64,000 nucleotides of DNA from JAITMY01 sp031553765 (GTDB lineage: Bacteria > Bacteroidota > Bacteroidia > Bacteroidales > UBA932), in NCBI GenBank assembly GCA_031553765.1, contig JAVBKY010000001.1:248001-312000 (forward strand), given 5' to 3'. Below the pieces are notes generated by a model, which was given only the letters and a program-made list of their open reading frames with translations, was not told the origin of the DNA and ran no database searches. Each line of letters starts with the position of its first letter. Position 1 is the stretch's first letter. The translations under genes were made by a program, and so were the position numbers. Shown here piece after piece: positions 52,298-61,023 of this stretch.

Positions 52298-54076
52298 ATG
52301 ACTACCCAGCTACTTGTACGATATTTTGCCACCCGCGTTAAACGTGTCAATGAGCGCCAGCTACTGCTGGTATTGAGCGTTGTCACAGGCCTGCTCAGCG
52401 GCCTGGCTGCTGTACTCCTTAAGCACACTGTACATTTTGTGCAGCACAACCTGGTTGGCTTTATCGGAAAAATTGACGGTTCCAACCTGCTCTACTTTGC
52501 CTATCCCGCCATGGGTATGCTGCTCACAGTGCTATTTGTAAAATATGTAGTAAAGGATAACATCAGCCACGGCGTTACCCGCGTGCTATACGCCATATCG
52601 CGCAAAGATTCCAAGCTGCCGCGACATAACGTGTGGACATCCATTCTTGCCAGCTCCATGACTATTGGTTTTGGGGGATCGGTAGGAGCCGAGGCCCCCA
52701 TTGTACTTACAGGCTCATCCATTGGCAGCAACATTGGTCAAGCGCTACGACTCAACTACAAAAACATAACGCTGCTGTTAGCCTGCGGAGCTGCAGGGGC
52801 CATTGGCGGCATATTTAAAGCGCCGTTGGCAGGCGTAATTTTCACGCTCGAAGTGCTGATGATCGACATTACGCTATCGTCCATAGTTCCGCTACTCATA
52901 GCTGCAGTCTCCGCCACGCTGGTATCGTACCTGTGGCTTGGTCCCGAGGTAGAATTTGCCAACGCCATACAAACTTTTGAGGTAAAAAATTTGCCCTACT
53001 ACCTCATACTTGGCGTATTTTGCGGAGTTATAGGATTGTACTTTACTCGCGGCACGCTATTTATTGAAGGTAAGTTTAAGCAGCTAGGAACACCAATGAA
53101 AAAGTTGCTTGTGGGCGGTAGCATACTAGGATTTCTCATCTTTCTTTTTCCACCTCTCTACGGCGAAGGCTACGGTATACTTACATCACTGCTCTCAGGC
53201 AATTCCGGTGAAATTTTTCAGAACACCGTTTTCTCCGAAAAAATAATAGACTCGTGGTGGTTTATTTTTGTTTACCTCGCCCTACTCATCATCTTTAAGG
53301 TGGTAGCTATGGCGGCTACCAACAGCGGCGGAGGTGTAGGCGGGACATTCGGACCTACGCTGTTTATAGGCGGGATATGCGGATTTTTTGTAGCAAAAAT
53401 GCTGAATTTTTTCAGCGAAAATCTAAAGCTACCCGAGGCCAACTTTACCCTTGTAGGCATGGGGGGGCTCATGGCCGCCGTAATGCACTCACCGCTCACC
53501 GCCATCTTCCTCATAGCCGAAATTACGGGAGGCTACGCCCTACTCATGCCGCTTATGCTCACCTCGGTAGTAGCCTATACGCTCATAGCATACTTTGAGC
53601 CGCACTCCATTTATACCAAACGTTTGGCACAAACAGGCGACCTGCGTACGCAAAACAAGGATAAAGCTGTGCTGACACTACTAAATACAAGCACACTTGT
53701 AGAAAAGGATTTTAATCCCATAAATATTTACGCCACGTTGGGCGAACTAGTAAAGGTAGTAGCCCACTCAAAGCGCAACGTGTTTCCTGTAACCGACGAC
53801 AAAAACCGCCTCATGGGTATAGTACTGCTTGATGATGTGCGAAAGGAGATGTTCAAGCCCGAATTGTATGACACCTCCACTGTAGAGGATTATATGAGTT
53901 CGCCACCCGATGTGGTTATAGAGGGCGAAAGCATGGAAACCGTGCTAGATAAGTTTGAAAAATCAGGAGCATGGAATCTTCCCGTAGTCAATGCGGAAAG
54001 CGTATACATAGGCTTTGTTTCGAAATCGAAAATATTTTCGGCATACCGCAATATGCTGGTGCAATTTTCAAGTTAA
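52298..54076 (+). CDS. ClC-type chloride channel with CBS domains
   Basis: A 592-residue membrane protein of the ClC family: about ten to twelve helices with the ion-pathway motifs GGSVGAEAPIVLTGSSIGS (first selectivity region) and NSGGGVGGTFGPTLFIGG. A C-terminal pair of CBS domains follows (about 470-590, including KRNVFPVTDDKNRLMGIV and AWNLPVVNAESVYIGFVSKS). It may be a chloride channel or a proton/chloride exchanger. The gating region reads GAEAP where E. coli ClcA has GREGP; the glutamate is kept. An intrinsic terminator follows. Confidence 0.92.
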   Translation: MTTQLLVRYFATRVKRVNERQLLLVLSVVTGLLSGLAAVLLKHTVHFVQHNLVGFIGKIDGSNLLYFAYPAMGMLLTVLFVKYVVKDNISHGVTRVLYAISRKDSKLPRHNVWTSILASSMTIGFGGSVGAEAPIVLTGSSIGSNIGQALRLNYKNITLLLACGAAGAIGGIFKAPLAGVIFTLEVLMIDITLSSIVPLLIAAVSATLVSYLWLGPEVEFANAIQTFEVKNLPYYLILGVFCGVIGLYFTRGTLFIEGKFKQLGTPMKKLLVGGSILGFLIFLFPPLYGEGYGILTSLLSGNSGEIFQNTVFSEKIIDSWWFIFVYLALLIIFKVVAMAATNSGGGVGGTFGPTLFIGGICGFFVAKMLNFFSENLKLPEANFTLVGMGGLMAAVMHSPLTAIFLIAEITGGYALLMPLMLTSVVAYTLIAYFEPHSIYTKRLAQTGDLRTQNKDKAVLTLLNTSTLVEKDFNPINIYATLGELVKVVAHSKRNVFPVTDDKNRLMGIVLLDDVRKEMFKPELYDTSTVEDYMSSPPDVVIEGESMETVLDKFEKSGAWNLPVVNAESVYIGFVSKSKIFSAYRNMLVQFSS

Positions 54077-54090
54077 AAATAATACAATTA

Positions 54091-54117
54091 AAGGGCTTAC
54101 AACAGTAAGCCTTTTTC
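54091..54117 (+). terminator. terminator of the ClC gene
   Basis: Hairpin AAGGGCTTAC/GTAAGCCTTT with a 4-base loop is followed by TTTTT-like sequence, about 15 bases past the stop. Confidence 0.7.
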
Positions 54118-54154
54118 ATTTACTATATTTGCATTATTACCAATGTTCAAAACC

Positions 54155-55090
54155 ATGAAAATAATACACACAACACTTTGGGGTGTCTTGCTACTCATTT
54201 CCACCTACGCCAGCGCTCAGGATGTAGATGCCCAGTGGAGCAGCGGAGCACAAGGACAACAAAAACTAACGCTTAGCAACAACCTGTATACCCCCATTAT
54301 TCTTACACTCACATTTCGTAATTCAAGTAGCTTCTCAACTACCGTTCCAATGCCGTACACCACTTCCGTTTCGGCAAAGGGAAGTACCTCTATTACCTTG
54401 TCAGAAAATGGCTTTAGCACCCCCGATTATAATTACACCTACAGCTACAGGTGGGGATGTCTAAATACCAACCCGGATACAGACTATCCTTACCTTATAC
54501 CCGTTAGTGAAGGAAAGGGGACAAGAGTTGGGATGCTAACGTTATTCAACAAAACTTACAATCTAAGGGAAAAGGTTCCCTCCAAAAACTACTATGCCAT
54601 TTCTTTCTCAACCGCAATGGGCGATACCGTCTTCGCCTCGCGAGGCGGCACCGTATTTAATACTAAAAACAATGCCAACTTGAAGCATGAAAACTACTCT
54701 ATGGCAACAGATGAAAATGAAATATACATTGCACACAAAGATTGCACACGTGCAAGGTACAGCGTACTAAATGAGATTTTTGTAAAGGAAGGACAAAAAA
54801 TTGAAGCCGGAGCACCTATTGCTATTGCCGGAGGCGACAAGTACACGCAGGGAAGTCACGTACGATTCTGCGTCATGTATTCCTACCTTTGCGACACTTG
54901 TAAAAACGGAGATAGCGCCTATGGTAACGTATACGTACATCCAAAGTTCTACTTGGGAAATGAAGTAGTTGACACAGTTGCCCGCAACACAACCTATACA
55001 TCTGCGCATACTGATGAGATTATCACCAAAGAAATGAGTAAAAGCGAATTGAAACAGTGGAAAAAGAAACATCTCGCACCAAAAAAGTAA
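54155..55090 (+). CDS. M23 peptidase-like protein, probably inactive
   Basis: An exported protein of about 311 residues from ATG at 54155 (MKIIHTTLWGVLLLISTYAS). The C-terminal part has an M23/LytM lysostaphin-like barrel (VFASRGGTVFNTKN, IYIAHKDCTRARYSVL, IFVKEGQKIEAGAPIAIAGG). In active M23 enzymes the end reads SxGPHLHFE; here it is QGSHVRFCV, so the second zinc histidine is Arg, and the upstream HxxxD is not evident. It may bind peptidoglycan or act as an activator. It has a -7 box (TATATTTG, 54124-54131) and its own terminator. Confidence 0.75.
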   Translation: MKIIHTTLWGVLLLISTYASAQDVDAQWSSGAQGQQKLTLSNNLYTPIILTLTFRNSSSFSTTVPMPYTTSVSAKGSTSITLSENGFSTPDYNYTYSYRWGCLNTNPDTDYPYLIPVSEGKGTRVGMLTLFNKTYNLREKVPSKNYYAISFSTAMGDTVFASRGGTVFNTKNNANLKHENYSMATDENEIYIAHKDCTRARYSVLNEIFVKEGQKIEAGAPIAIAGGDKYTQGSHVRFCVMYSYLCDTCKNGDSAYGNVYVHPKFYLGNEVVDTVARNTTYTSAHTDEIITKEMSKSELKQWKKKHLAPKK

Positions 55091-55108
55091 CCGTATTTCA
55101 CAAAACAG

Positions 55109-55145
55109 AAAGGTGCGATTGAATCTTTTTCAATCGCACCTTTTA
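55109..55145 (+). terminator. terminator of the M23-like gene
   Basis: Hairpin AAGGTGCGATTGAA/TTCAATCGCACCTT with a short T-rich loop, then TTTATTT, about 20 bases beyond the stop. Confidence 0.8.
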
Positions 55146-55163
55146 TTTCACACTCTGAATAAA

Positions 55164-55193
55164 CCCTAACAGGGTTTTGAGACCCTGTTAGGG
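55164..55193. repeat. 30-bp palindromic repeat, copy 2
   Basis: CCCTAACAGGGTTTTGAGAC plus CCTGTTAGGG, a near-perfect palindrome; the inverted sibling is at 12474-12503. It sits between the M23-like gene and hldD. Confidence 0.7.
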
Positions 55194-55201
55194 CCTTAGT
55201 T

Positions 55202-56167
55202 CTACATATAATTATGCAGTATCAGGTAGTTCTTCACATAATCCGCTACGCCATCCTCAAGTGAGGTAAACTCCTTGGTGTAACCCGCCTCACGTAGCTT
55301 ACTCATATCAGCTTCCGTAAAATACTGGTACTTATCACGAATATCAACAGGCGTATCGACGTATGAAATATCTTCGGGTACGCCCATAGCCTTAAACGTG
55401 TTGCGGGCAAGGTCTAAGAATGTGCGCGCGTGCCCCGTACCCATGTTGTACAACCCCGATTGCGGACGCTTTTCCATGAGAAAAATCATAGCATCACACA
55501 AGTCCTTTACGTAAACAAAATCGCGCAGTTGCCCCCCATCGGCGTACTTGGGGTTATGCGAACGAAAGAGCTTCATACTACCTGTTTCTCCAATTTGCTT
55601 AAACGTGTGCAGTATCACCGATGCCATGCGTCCCTTGTGGTACTCGTTAGGGCCATACACATTGAAAAACTTCAAACCCGCCCAAAAGAACGGTGCTCTC
55701 TCCTGCTTCAACGCCCACTTATCAAAGTTATTTTTCGATTTACCGTACAAGTTCAGCGGCTGCAGCTGCTCCACCAAATCGTGCCTATCGGAGTAACCCA
55801 ACTCACCATCGCCATACGTAGCTGCCGACGAAGCGTATACCAGCGGAAGGCCATACTCCACGCAGAGATTCCACATTTTTTGAGAGTAGCCCAGGTTCAA
55901 ATCCATCAGTACATCCCAGCTCTTTTCGGTAGTAGCCGAACGTGCTCCCATGTGAAAAATGCACTCCACGTAGCGGTGGTTATCCTTAAGCCAGTCAAAA
56001 AACTTGCTGCGCTCTACCAAGGCTTTGTACTTTTTGCCCTCGTAGTTGGCCTTTCTATCCTCGTGCGAGAAATCATCGACCAGCACCAAATCGTTGTAGC
56101 CACGCTCATTGAGCATACCCACCAAGCAGCTGGCAATAAACCCTGCGGCACCTGTTACGACTATCAT
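55202..56167 (-). CDS. hldD: ADP-L-glycero-D-manno-heptose 6-epimerase
   Basis: A short-chain dehydrogenase/reductase that epimerises ADP-heptose for the lipopolysaccharide core. The 321-residue protein has the NAD(P)-binding motif VVTGAAGFIAS (3-13), the SSAATYGDG segment and the catalytic Tyr141/Lys145 in LYGKSKNNFDKW. Substrate segments AGLKFFNVYGPNEYHKGRM and YADGGQLRDFVYVKD follow. The normal GGxGFIG pattern is changed to GAAGFIA but is still compatible with NAD(P) binding. No neighbouring hldE is present. Confidence 0.92.
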   Translation of the reverse strand: MIVVTGAAGFIASCLVGMLNERGYNDLVLVDDFSHEDRKANYEGKKYKALVERSKFFDWLKDNHRYVECIFHMGARSATTEKSWDVLMDLNLGYSQKMWNLCVEYGLPLVYASSAATYGDGELGYSDRHDLVEQLQPLNLYGKSKNNFDKWALKQERAPFFWAGLKFFNVYGPNEYHKGRMASVILHTFKQIGETGSMKLFRSHNPKYADGGQLRDFVYVKDLCDAMIFLMEKRPQSGLYNMGTGHARTFLDLARNTFKAMGVPEDISYVDTPVDIRDKYQYFTEADMSKLREAGYTKEFTSLEDGVADYVKNYLILHNYM

Positions 56168-56202
56168 ATTAATTTACAATTTGACGATTTACAATTTACT
56201 AA

Positions 56203-56313
56203 TTTACCCCAACCCCCTAAAGGGGGCTATAACTGCAATGGTTTTTTATTGACAAATGTACAACTGCTGACAAACAACTGATGTTATAGCCCCCTTTAGG
56301 GGGTTGGGGGTAA
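56203..56313. repeat. inverted pair of CCCCCTTTAGGGGG repeats
   Basis: A 28-bp unit (TTACCCCAACCCCCTAAAGG then GGGCTATA) at 56203-56231 is repeated in inverse orientation at 56284-56313, separated by about 52 bases. The pair can fold into a long stem-loop. The right copy forms the last codons and the stop of mqnD. A third copy lies at 36931-36957. Confidence 0.75.
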
Positions 56314-57126
56314 TAGAAACACCTCCTCAGCCATTTTTCTAATCATTCCCTGTTTTACCGCTTCCGCGAAAAATCCGGTAACAGCATTTCTACCTTCGGT
56401 ACCCAGCGAACGCGTATACTCATTGACAAACATGGCAATATGCTTATCTATTACCTCGTCGCTCAATTCCTGCGAGTGTTGCTTCACAAATGTACGACTT
56501 TCGGTAGGATTTTGCAACGCGTAATCAACGCTATAGCGCATTACCCGCGAAACAGCCTGCTGCTGCTCTTTCGGCATATCGCGCTTTACGCAAATACAAC
56601 CCAAAGGAATGGGCAATCCACTATACCGCTCCCATTTAGCGCCCAAGTCTGCCAGCAGATGCAGTCCTTGCTCCGCGTAGGTAAATCGACTTTCATGTAT
56701 CAATACTCCCGCGTCAACCTTACCTTGCACTACAGCCTGCGTAATATCGGAAAACAGCATTTCGTCCAAGTGGCACAGCTGTGGAAAGGCAATGCGCAGC
56801 AAAAAGGCTGCTGTTGTATATTTTCCGGGAATAGCCACATGAGTATCAGCGGTCAACTCTGTTGCATTTTTGGCCACCAACAACGGGCCATTGCCCCGCC
56901 CAAGCGCGCCACCCGAATCAAGTATCAAATATTTATCGGTCACCTGCGTATAAGCCGCGTAGCTGAGCTTGGTTACCTCTAACTCTCCGCGCAGCGCCAG
57001 CGTATTTAGCTCCTCCACATCGGCTATGTGAGTGGAAAAGGTCAGCCCCTCGGTATCCACCGCGCCGTGCAGCATGGCATGAAATATGAAGGTATCGTTG
57101 GGACAGGGAGAAAAACCAATAAGCAT
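56296..57126 (-). CDS. mqnD: 1,4-dihydroxy-6-naphthoate synthase
   Basis: Menaquinone enzyme of the futalosine pathway, converting cyclic de-hypoxanthine futalosine to 1,4-dihydroxy-6-naphthoate. The 276-residue periplasmic-binding-like fold has GFSPCPNDTFIFHAMLHG, LEVTKLSYAAYTQVTDKYL, GRGNGPLLVAKN and GLPIPLGCICVKRD. The normal protein seems to end near KMAEEVF; the final LLPPTP and stop come from the CCCCCTTTAGGGGG repeat. It lies upstream of the hldD gene and 86 bases after mqnB in the same leftward direction. Confidence 0.93.
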   Translation of the reverse strand: MLIGFSPCPNDTFIFHAMLHGAVDTEGLTFSTHIADVEELNTLALRGELEVTKLSYAAYTQVTDKYLILDSGGALGRGNGPLLVAKNATELTADTHVAIPGKYTTAAFLLRIAFPQLCHLDEMLFSDITQAVVQGKVDAGVLIHESRFTYAEQGLHLLADLGAKWERYSGLPIPLGCICVKRDMPKEQQQAVSRVMRYSVDYALQNPTESRTFVKQHSQELSDEVIDKHIAMFVNEYTRSLGTEGRNAVTGFFAEAVKQGMIRKMAEEVFLLPPTP

Positions 57127-57167
57127 TTAATTAAAAATGAAAAATTAAGAATTTAAAATTTAATCAA

Positions 57168-57202
57168 GACGTCATTGCGAGGAGGGACGACGAAGCAATC
57201 TC
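57168..57202. repeat. REP-like ATTGCGAGG...AAGCAAT repeat
   Basis: GACGTCATTGCGAGGAGGGA followed by CGACGAAGCAATCTC is a copy of a widespread bacterial REP-type sequence with terminal ATTGC/GCAAT. It lies between mqnB and mqnD. AAAATTAAGAATTTAAAATT words lie just to its left. Confidence 0.6.
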
Positions 57203-57212
57203 ATAATTAATA

Positions 57213-57830
57213 CTACTTACAAAGTTCATCAACAACATCCTTTAATAAGTCTCCCACACCATCCATCGCCTCCTGTATCTTCCAATTTGCCTTATTACGA
57301 TCCCCTACTATGTTGGAAATACCGCGCAGCTGCAAAAACTTTACCTTTTCGCGCAAGCAATCGTAAAAAAATGCAGCACCCTCCATAGTTTCCACATCGG
57401 CTACGAGTTTGCGAGCATTTACACGGGAGGCATTTTCGGTCAACAAACTTACGGTAATGCCGCCTACTTTTTTTATTTCTTGTAAAAAAGAAAAATCATT
57501 TACGTAGGGGCAAATCAATTTCACATTTCCCTGCAACTCTTGTGGTAAGGGCTGCACAACGCCTGCCGCATTTTCCACCCCGCTATCCCCTACTATCTCT
57601 TTTTCAACCACTACCACCTCACCTAAAGCTATTTTATCGGAAAATGTACCTGCAATTCCTACGTTCAGCACCCAATCGTACTTTTTTTGCGCAAGCAACT
57701 TAGTAAGCTCATACGCTGTAGCCAGCACGCCTACGCCCGTAACCGCGAAATCAACGTTAGCGACATTTGCCAAACGCTTTTTCACAACATTTAATTCTAA
57801 CTCGGTGGCTGCTACGACTAAAATCGGCAT
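57213..57830 (-). CDS. mqnB: futalosine hydrolase
   Basis: Removes hypoxanthine from futalosine, feeding the MqnD reaction. The 205-residue protein is related to MTA/SAH nucleosidases: PILVVAATELELNVVKKRL, DWVLNVGIAGTFSDKIALGEVVVV, and the catalytic region DVETMEGAAFFYDCL. The C-terminal ISNIVGDRNKANWKI distinguishes it from MtnN. It is divergent from folE across a promoter region of about 45 bases. The two mqn genes in this window are on the same strand with a REP-like repeat between. Confidence 0.88.
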   Translation of the reverse strand: MPILVVAATELELNVVKKRLANVANVDFAVTGVGVLATAYELTKLLAQKKYDWVLNVGIAGTFSDKIALGEVVVVEKEIVGDSGVENAAGVVQPLPQELQGNVKLICPYVNDFSFLQEIKKVGGITVSLLTENASRVNARKLVADVETMEGAAFFYDCLREKVKFLQLRGISNIVGDRNKANWKIQEAMDGVGDLLKDVVDELCK

Positions 57831-57846
57831 TTGCTGATTTATTTTG

Positions 57847-57867
57847 TAAATTTGTACCTCAAAGATA
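57847..57867. promoter_or_regulatory. divergent promoters of folE and mqnB
   Basis: TAAATTTG at 57847-57854 (plus strand, toward folE) and TATCTTTG on the minus strand at 57860-57867 (toward mqnB) sit within 21 bases. The two polymerases probably interfere. The -33 boxes are not well conserved. Confidence 0.45.
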
Positions 57868-57873
57868 CAAAAA

Positions 57874-58479
57874 ATGACGGAACACTACGAAAGAATTGAC
57901 TCCTTTAACCAGAAGAAAGTTAACGCCATAGGCAAGCACGTAAAGGCTATTTTGGACTTAATGGGCGAAGATAGCGACCGCGAGGGATTGCTCAAAACCC
58001 CCGAACGGGTTGCTAAGTCGCGCCTGTTTATGACACAGGGATACGCGCAAAATCCGTACGAAATTCTCAACTCTGCCAAGTTTAAGGAGGAGTATAAGCA
58101 AATGATTTTGGTAAAGGACATTGAAATATTTTCGATGTGCGAACACCACCTGTTGCCATTTTACGGCAAAGCACATGTGGCCTATATACCCAATGGCTAC
58201 ATCACAGGGTTGAGCAAAATTGCCCGCGTGGTAGATGCTTTTGCCCGTCGTCTGCAAGTACAGGAGAGGCTTACGGTGCAAATTCGCGACTGCATACAGG
58301 ATGCCCTGCAACCACTTGGTGTGGCCGTAATTATTGAGGCTGCCCACATGTGCATGCAAATGCGCGGCGTGGAAAAGCAGAACTCCGTAACCACCACATC
58401 AGCCTTTACCGGTCCATTTATGACGCAGCAAAAAACCCGTGAAGAGTTTATTTTGATGACGGGTGCAAGAATGCATTAA
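57874..58479 (+). CDS. folE: GTP cyclohydrolase I
   Basis: First enzyme of the folate/pterin branch, making dihydroneopterin triphosphate from GTP. The 201-residue protein has zinc ligands C89, H92 (SMCEHHLLPFYG) and C160 (AHMCMQMRGVEK), and TGLSKIARVVDAFARRLQVQ for substrate binding. The zinc ligands show it is the zinc-dependent type I. It lies 78 bases upstream of the gamma-carbonic anhydrase gene. Confidence 0.95.
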   Translation: MTEHYERIDSFNQKKVNAIGKHVKAILDLMGEDSDREGLLKTPERVAKSRLFMTQGYAQNPYEILNSAKFKEEYKQMILVKDIEIFSMCEHHLLPFYGKAHVAYIPNGYITGLSKIARVVDAFARRLQVQERLTVQIRDCIQDALQPLGVAVIIEAAHMCMQMRGVEKQNSVTTTSAFTGPFMTQQKTREEFILMTGARMH

Positions 58480-58485
58480 GAAACT

Positions 58486-58550
58486 TGACTTGCGACATGC
58501 GACTTGAGACTTCTCGAAAAATCGCATATCGCACGTCGCATATCATCCAA
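58486..58550. repeat. ACTTGCGACATGCGACTT repeat
   Basis: GACTTGCGACATGCGACTTG and then ATCGCATATCGCACGTCGCA are related to the in-frame tandem in mnmE (34334-34371, inverse orientation) and to the sequence before lolA (48104-48170). It lies between folE and the carbonic anhydrase gene. Confidence 0.55.
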
Positions 58551-58557
58551 TATTTAT

Positions 58558-59073
58558 ATGCCACTTATAAGACCACTTAGAGGAAAAACGCCTAAAATAG
58601 GTAAGAACTGTTTTATAGCCGAAACTGCCGTAATTATAGGCGATGTAACCATTGGCGATAATTGTAGTATTTGGTATGGCGCAGTGCTGCGCGGCGATGT
58701 GAACCCCATTATCATAGGCAACAACGTGAACATACAGGATAATTCGGTGCTGCACACATTGTACGAGCGCTCTACCGTGCGCTTGGGCGATAACGTTTCG
58801 GTTGGCCACCTGTGCAATATTCACGGTGCTGTGGTGGGCAATAACGTGCTAGTGGGCATGGGCTCTACGCTTATGGACAACGTTACTGTAGCCGACAACT
58901 CCATTATTGCCGCAGGCTCGGTGGTGCTAAGCAAGGCCGAGTTGGAACCTTACAGCATTTATGCAGGCGTTCCCGCCAAAAAGGTAAAAACCATTACGCC
59001 CGAGGATGCCGAAAAAATGATTGTAAAGAATGCGCAGGGCTATTTGATGTATAAAGATTGGTACAAAGAATAA
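58558..59073 (+). CDS. gamma carbonic anhydrase family protein
   Basis: A left-handed beta-helix protein (hexapeptide repeats) of 171 residues from ATG at 58558 (MPLIRPLRGK). The ORF can be read from 58504 but would start in the repeat. The three zinc histidines are H66, H84 and H89 (NSVLHTLY, SVGHLCNIHG). Conserved segments are IWYGAVLRGDVNPIIIGNN and LVGMGSTLMDN. It probably interconverts carbon dioxide and bicarbonate, although many family members are of unproven activity. It lies 78 bases after folE. Confidence 0.88.
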   Translation: MPLIRPLRGKTPKIGKNCFIAETAVIIGDVTIGDNCSIWYGAVLRGDVNPIIIGNNVNIQDNSVLHTLYERSTVRLGDNVSVGHLCNIHGAVVGNNVLVGMGSTLMDNVTVADNSIIAAGSVVLSKAELEPYSIYAGVPAKKVKTITPEDAEKMIVKNAQGYLMYKDWYKE

Positions 59074-59127
59074 ATTACGTTACGAACGTTATAACGTTTG
59101 AACGTTTATAACGCAAAATACATTATT

Positions 59128-60486
59128 ATGAAAAAAACATCTCTGCTTCTCATTCTCGTACTTTGTACTACGCTCACATTTGCGCAAGCAAAGTACATTT
59201 TCTATTTTATTGGCGATGGCATGGGCTTCGGTGTGGTATCGCTCACCGAGGATTACCTTGCGGCTAAAGATGGTAGGCATGGTTCAAAAAATCTTGTTTT
59301 TTCCAATTTTCCGGTAGCTGGTTTTGCCACCACCTACTCTGCCAGCAATTTGGTTACCTGCTCATCGGCTGCAGGCACAGCGCTGGCTTGCGGCAACAAA
59401 ACCAAGAACGGCGTTATTGGTATGAACAGCGAAGCAAAGGTTAGCTTCAAAAGCATTGCACAGCGCTTTAAGGATAACGGCTACAAGGTTGGTATTACCA
59501 CCAGCGTAAGTATTGACCACGCTACGCCCGGCGCATTTTACGCTCACCAAGCCAGCCGCAGCATGTACTACGAAATCGTACAAGATTTGGCAAAAAGTGG
59601 GTTTGACTTTTTCTCCGGAGGTGGATTTTTGCAACCCAATGGTAAGGACCAGCAGCAACCCAGCATTTTCCCTATGCTGGAGCAAGGCGGCTACATAATT
59701 ACGCGTAGTTTAGCCGACTGCAAAGCTTCCACTGCACAAAAGAACATCCTACTACAACCCGAAAGCAAGCCACAAGATGCTTTTCCTTACGTAATAGATA
59801 AGTCCTCGGACGATTACACGCTAAAACAAACTACCGAGATTGCCATTGATAAGTTGAACAATAGCAAGGGCTTTTTCCTAATGGTAGAAGGTGGAAAAAT
59901 TGACTGGGCTTCACACAACAATGATGCCGCAACAGCCGTAGGTGAGGTGGTAGACATGAGCGATGCCGTACAGGTTGCTCTTGACTTCTACAAAAAGTAT
60001 CCCAAGCAAACGCTCATAATCGTCACTGCCGACCACGAAACCGGCGGTTTAGGAGTGGGATCAGGCGAGGATAAGCTAGTAGGTATAATGGGTATATCTT
60101 TGCAAAAAATATCAGCCGAAAAGTTAGCAACACGTTTCAATGACCCCATTAGCTACAGCGAGTTGAAGGGTTTATTGGCAAACGAGTTTAACTACACGCC
60201 CTCCTTCGACGACGAGATGTGGTTAAAGAATTTATTTGCTCAGAATGTTGAGAAAAAACCACAAACCGACGACACGCCATGCAAAGTGAACAACGCATGG
60301 AATACCGCGAAGGCAATAGCACGCAAAGTAAGCGCCCAAAGCGGCGGCAGCTACAATACCTTTGGGCATACTGGAACTATGGTACCTGTGTATGCTATTG
60401 GTACGGGTAGCGAACTATTCAACGGCAAAATGGATAACACTGATATTCCGAAAAAGATTGCCAAGGCTGCTAAGGTGGCGTGGTAG
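59128..60486 (+). CDS. alkaline phosphatase
   Basis: An exported phosphomonoesterase, 452 residues from ATG at 59128 (MKKTSLLLILVLCTTLTFAQ signal peptide). Metal and catalytic segments are YFIGDGMGFG, VTCSSAAGTALACGNKT with the nucleophilic serine (about 79), VEGGKIDWASHNND, VTADHETGGLGVG and FGHTGTMVPVYAIG. It is the PhoA-like alkaline phosphatase superfamily, and the periplasm is the likely location. A strong bidirectional terminator follows. Confidence 0.93.
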   Translation: MKKTSLLLILVLCTTLTFAQAKYIFYFIGDGMGFGVVSLTEDYLAAKDGRHGSKNLVFSNFPVAGFATTYSASNLVTCSSAAGTALACGNKTKNGVIGMNSEAKVSFKSIAQRFKDNGYKVGITTSVSIDHATPGAFYAHQASRSMYYEIVQDLAKSGFDFFSGGGFLQPNGKDQQQPSIFPMLEQGGYIITRSLADCKASTAQKNILLQPESKPQDAFPYVIDKSSDDYTLKQTTEIAIDKLNNSKGFFLMVEGGKIDWASHNNDAATAVGEVVDMSDAVQVALDFYKKYPKQTLIIVTADHETGGLGVGSGEDKLVGIMGISLQKISAEKLATRFNDPISYSELKGLLANEFNYTPSFDDEMWLKNLFAQNVEKKPQTDDTPCKVNNAWNTAKAIARKVSAQSGGSYNTFGHTGTMVPVYAIGTGSELFNGKMDNTDIPKKIAKAAKVAW

Positions 60487-60502
60487 TGACATACTACAAA
60501 CA

Positions 60503-60538
60503 TAAACGGTGCGGAAGCAAATGCTTCCGCACCGTTTA
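60503..60538. terminator. bidirectional terminator
   Basis: A perfect 16-base stem (TAAACGGTGCGGAAGC and complement) around an AAAT loop. It is between the convergent alkaline phosphatase and DUF4293 genes. Confidence 0.75.
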
Positions 60539-60567
60539 CATTCAGACCCTATTGGGATTATAGAACT

Positions 60568-60984
60568 CTATCTCAACCTATCCAACGATTTTACCAGCGC
60601 CTCATCTTTAGCCATGCCTCGCATGGCAACAAGTGTAAGAATAACGGCAAGAACAGGAAATATGATGGCTACCTTTACCCGCGTAGCATCGGCCAACAGC
60701 GAAAGCTGATATACTTGCCATATCGCAAAAGCCTGATAAACCAATAGTATTACACAGTTAAGGGCGCTGAGGCGAATTTGCAGCACACGATTTTTGTATA
60801 AAAAAACAGTAGCGAGCGTAGTTACAAATACTATAATCTGCAAAACCAACGCGGGCATTTGCACCCCGCTATATACAGATTCATTAGCTTGAGCATCCAC
60901 CATAACGGCAAAGGGAAGAACAAATATCAACCCCAGCAGCACCAGCGCCAGTAGTAGGAATACAGATTGAATACGTTGTAGCAT
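60568..60984 (-). CDS. DUF4293 family membrane protein
   Basis: A 138-residue protein with four TM helices (about 5-28, 45-62, 70-92, 103-122) and the N-terminal MLQRIQSVFLLLALVLLG pattern of DUF4293, a Bacteroidetes-specific family of unknown function. It appears to be a single-gene unit. Confidence 0.82.
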   Translation of the reverse strand: MLQRIQSVFLLLALVLLGLIFVLPFAVMVDAQANESVYSGVQMPALVLQIIVFVTTLATVFLYKNRVLQIRLSALNCVILLVYQAFAIWQVYQLSLLADATRVKVAIIFPVLAVILTLVAMRGMAKDEALVKSLDRLR

Positions 60985-61023
60985 TGTTAGTAGTTTTTAT
61001 GTAAACAAAGTTATACACAATTC

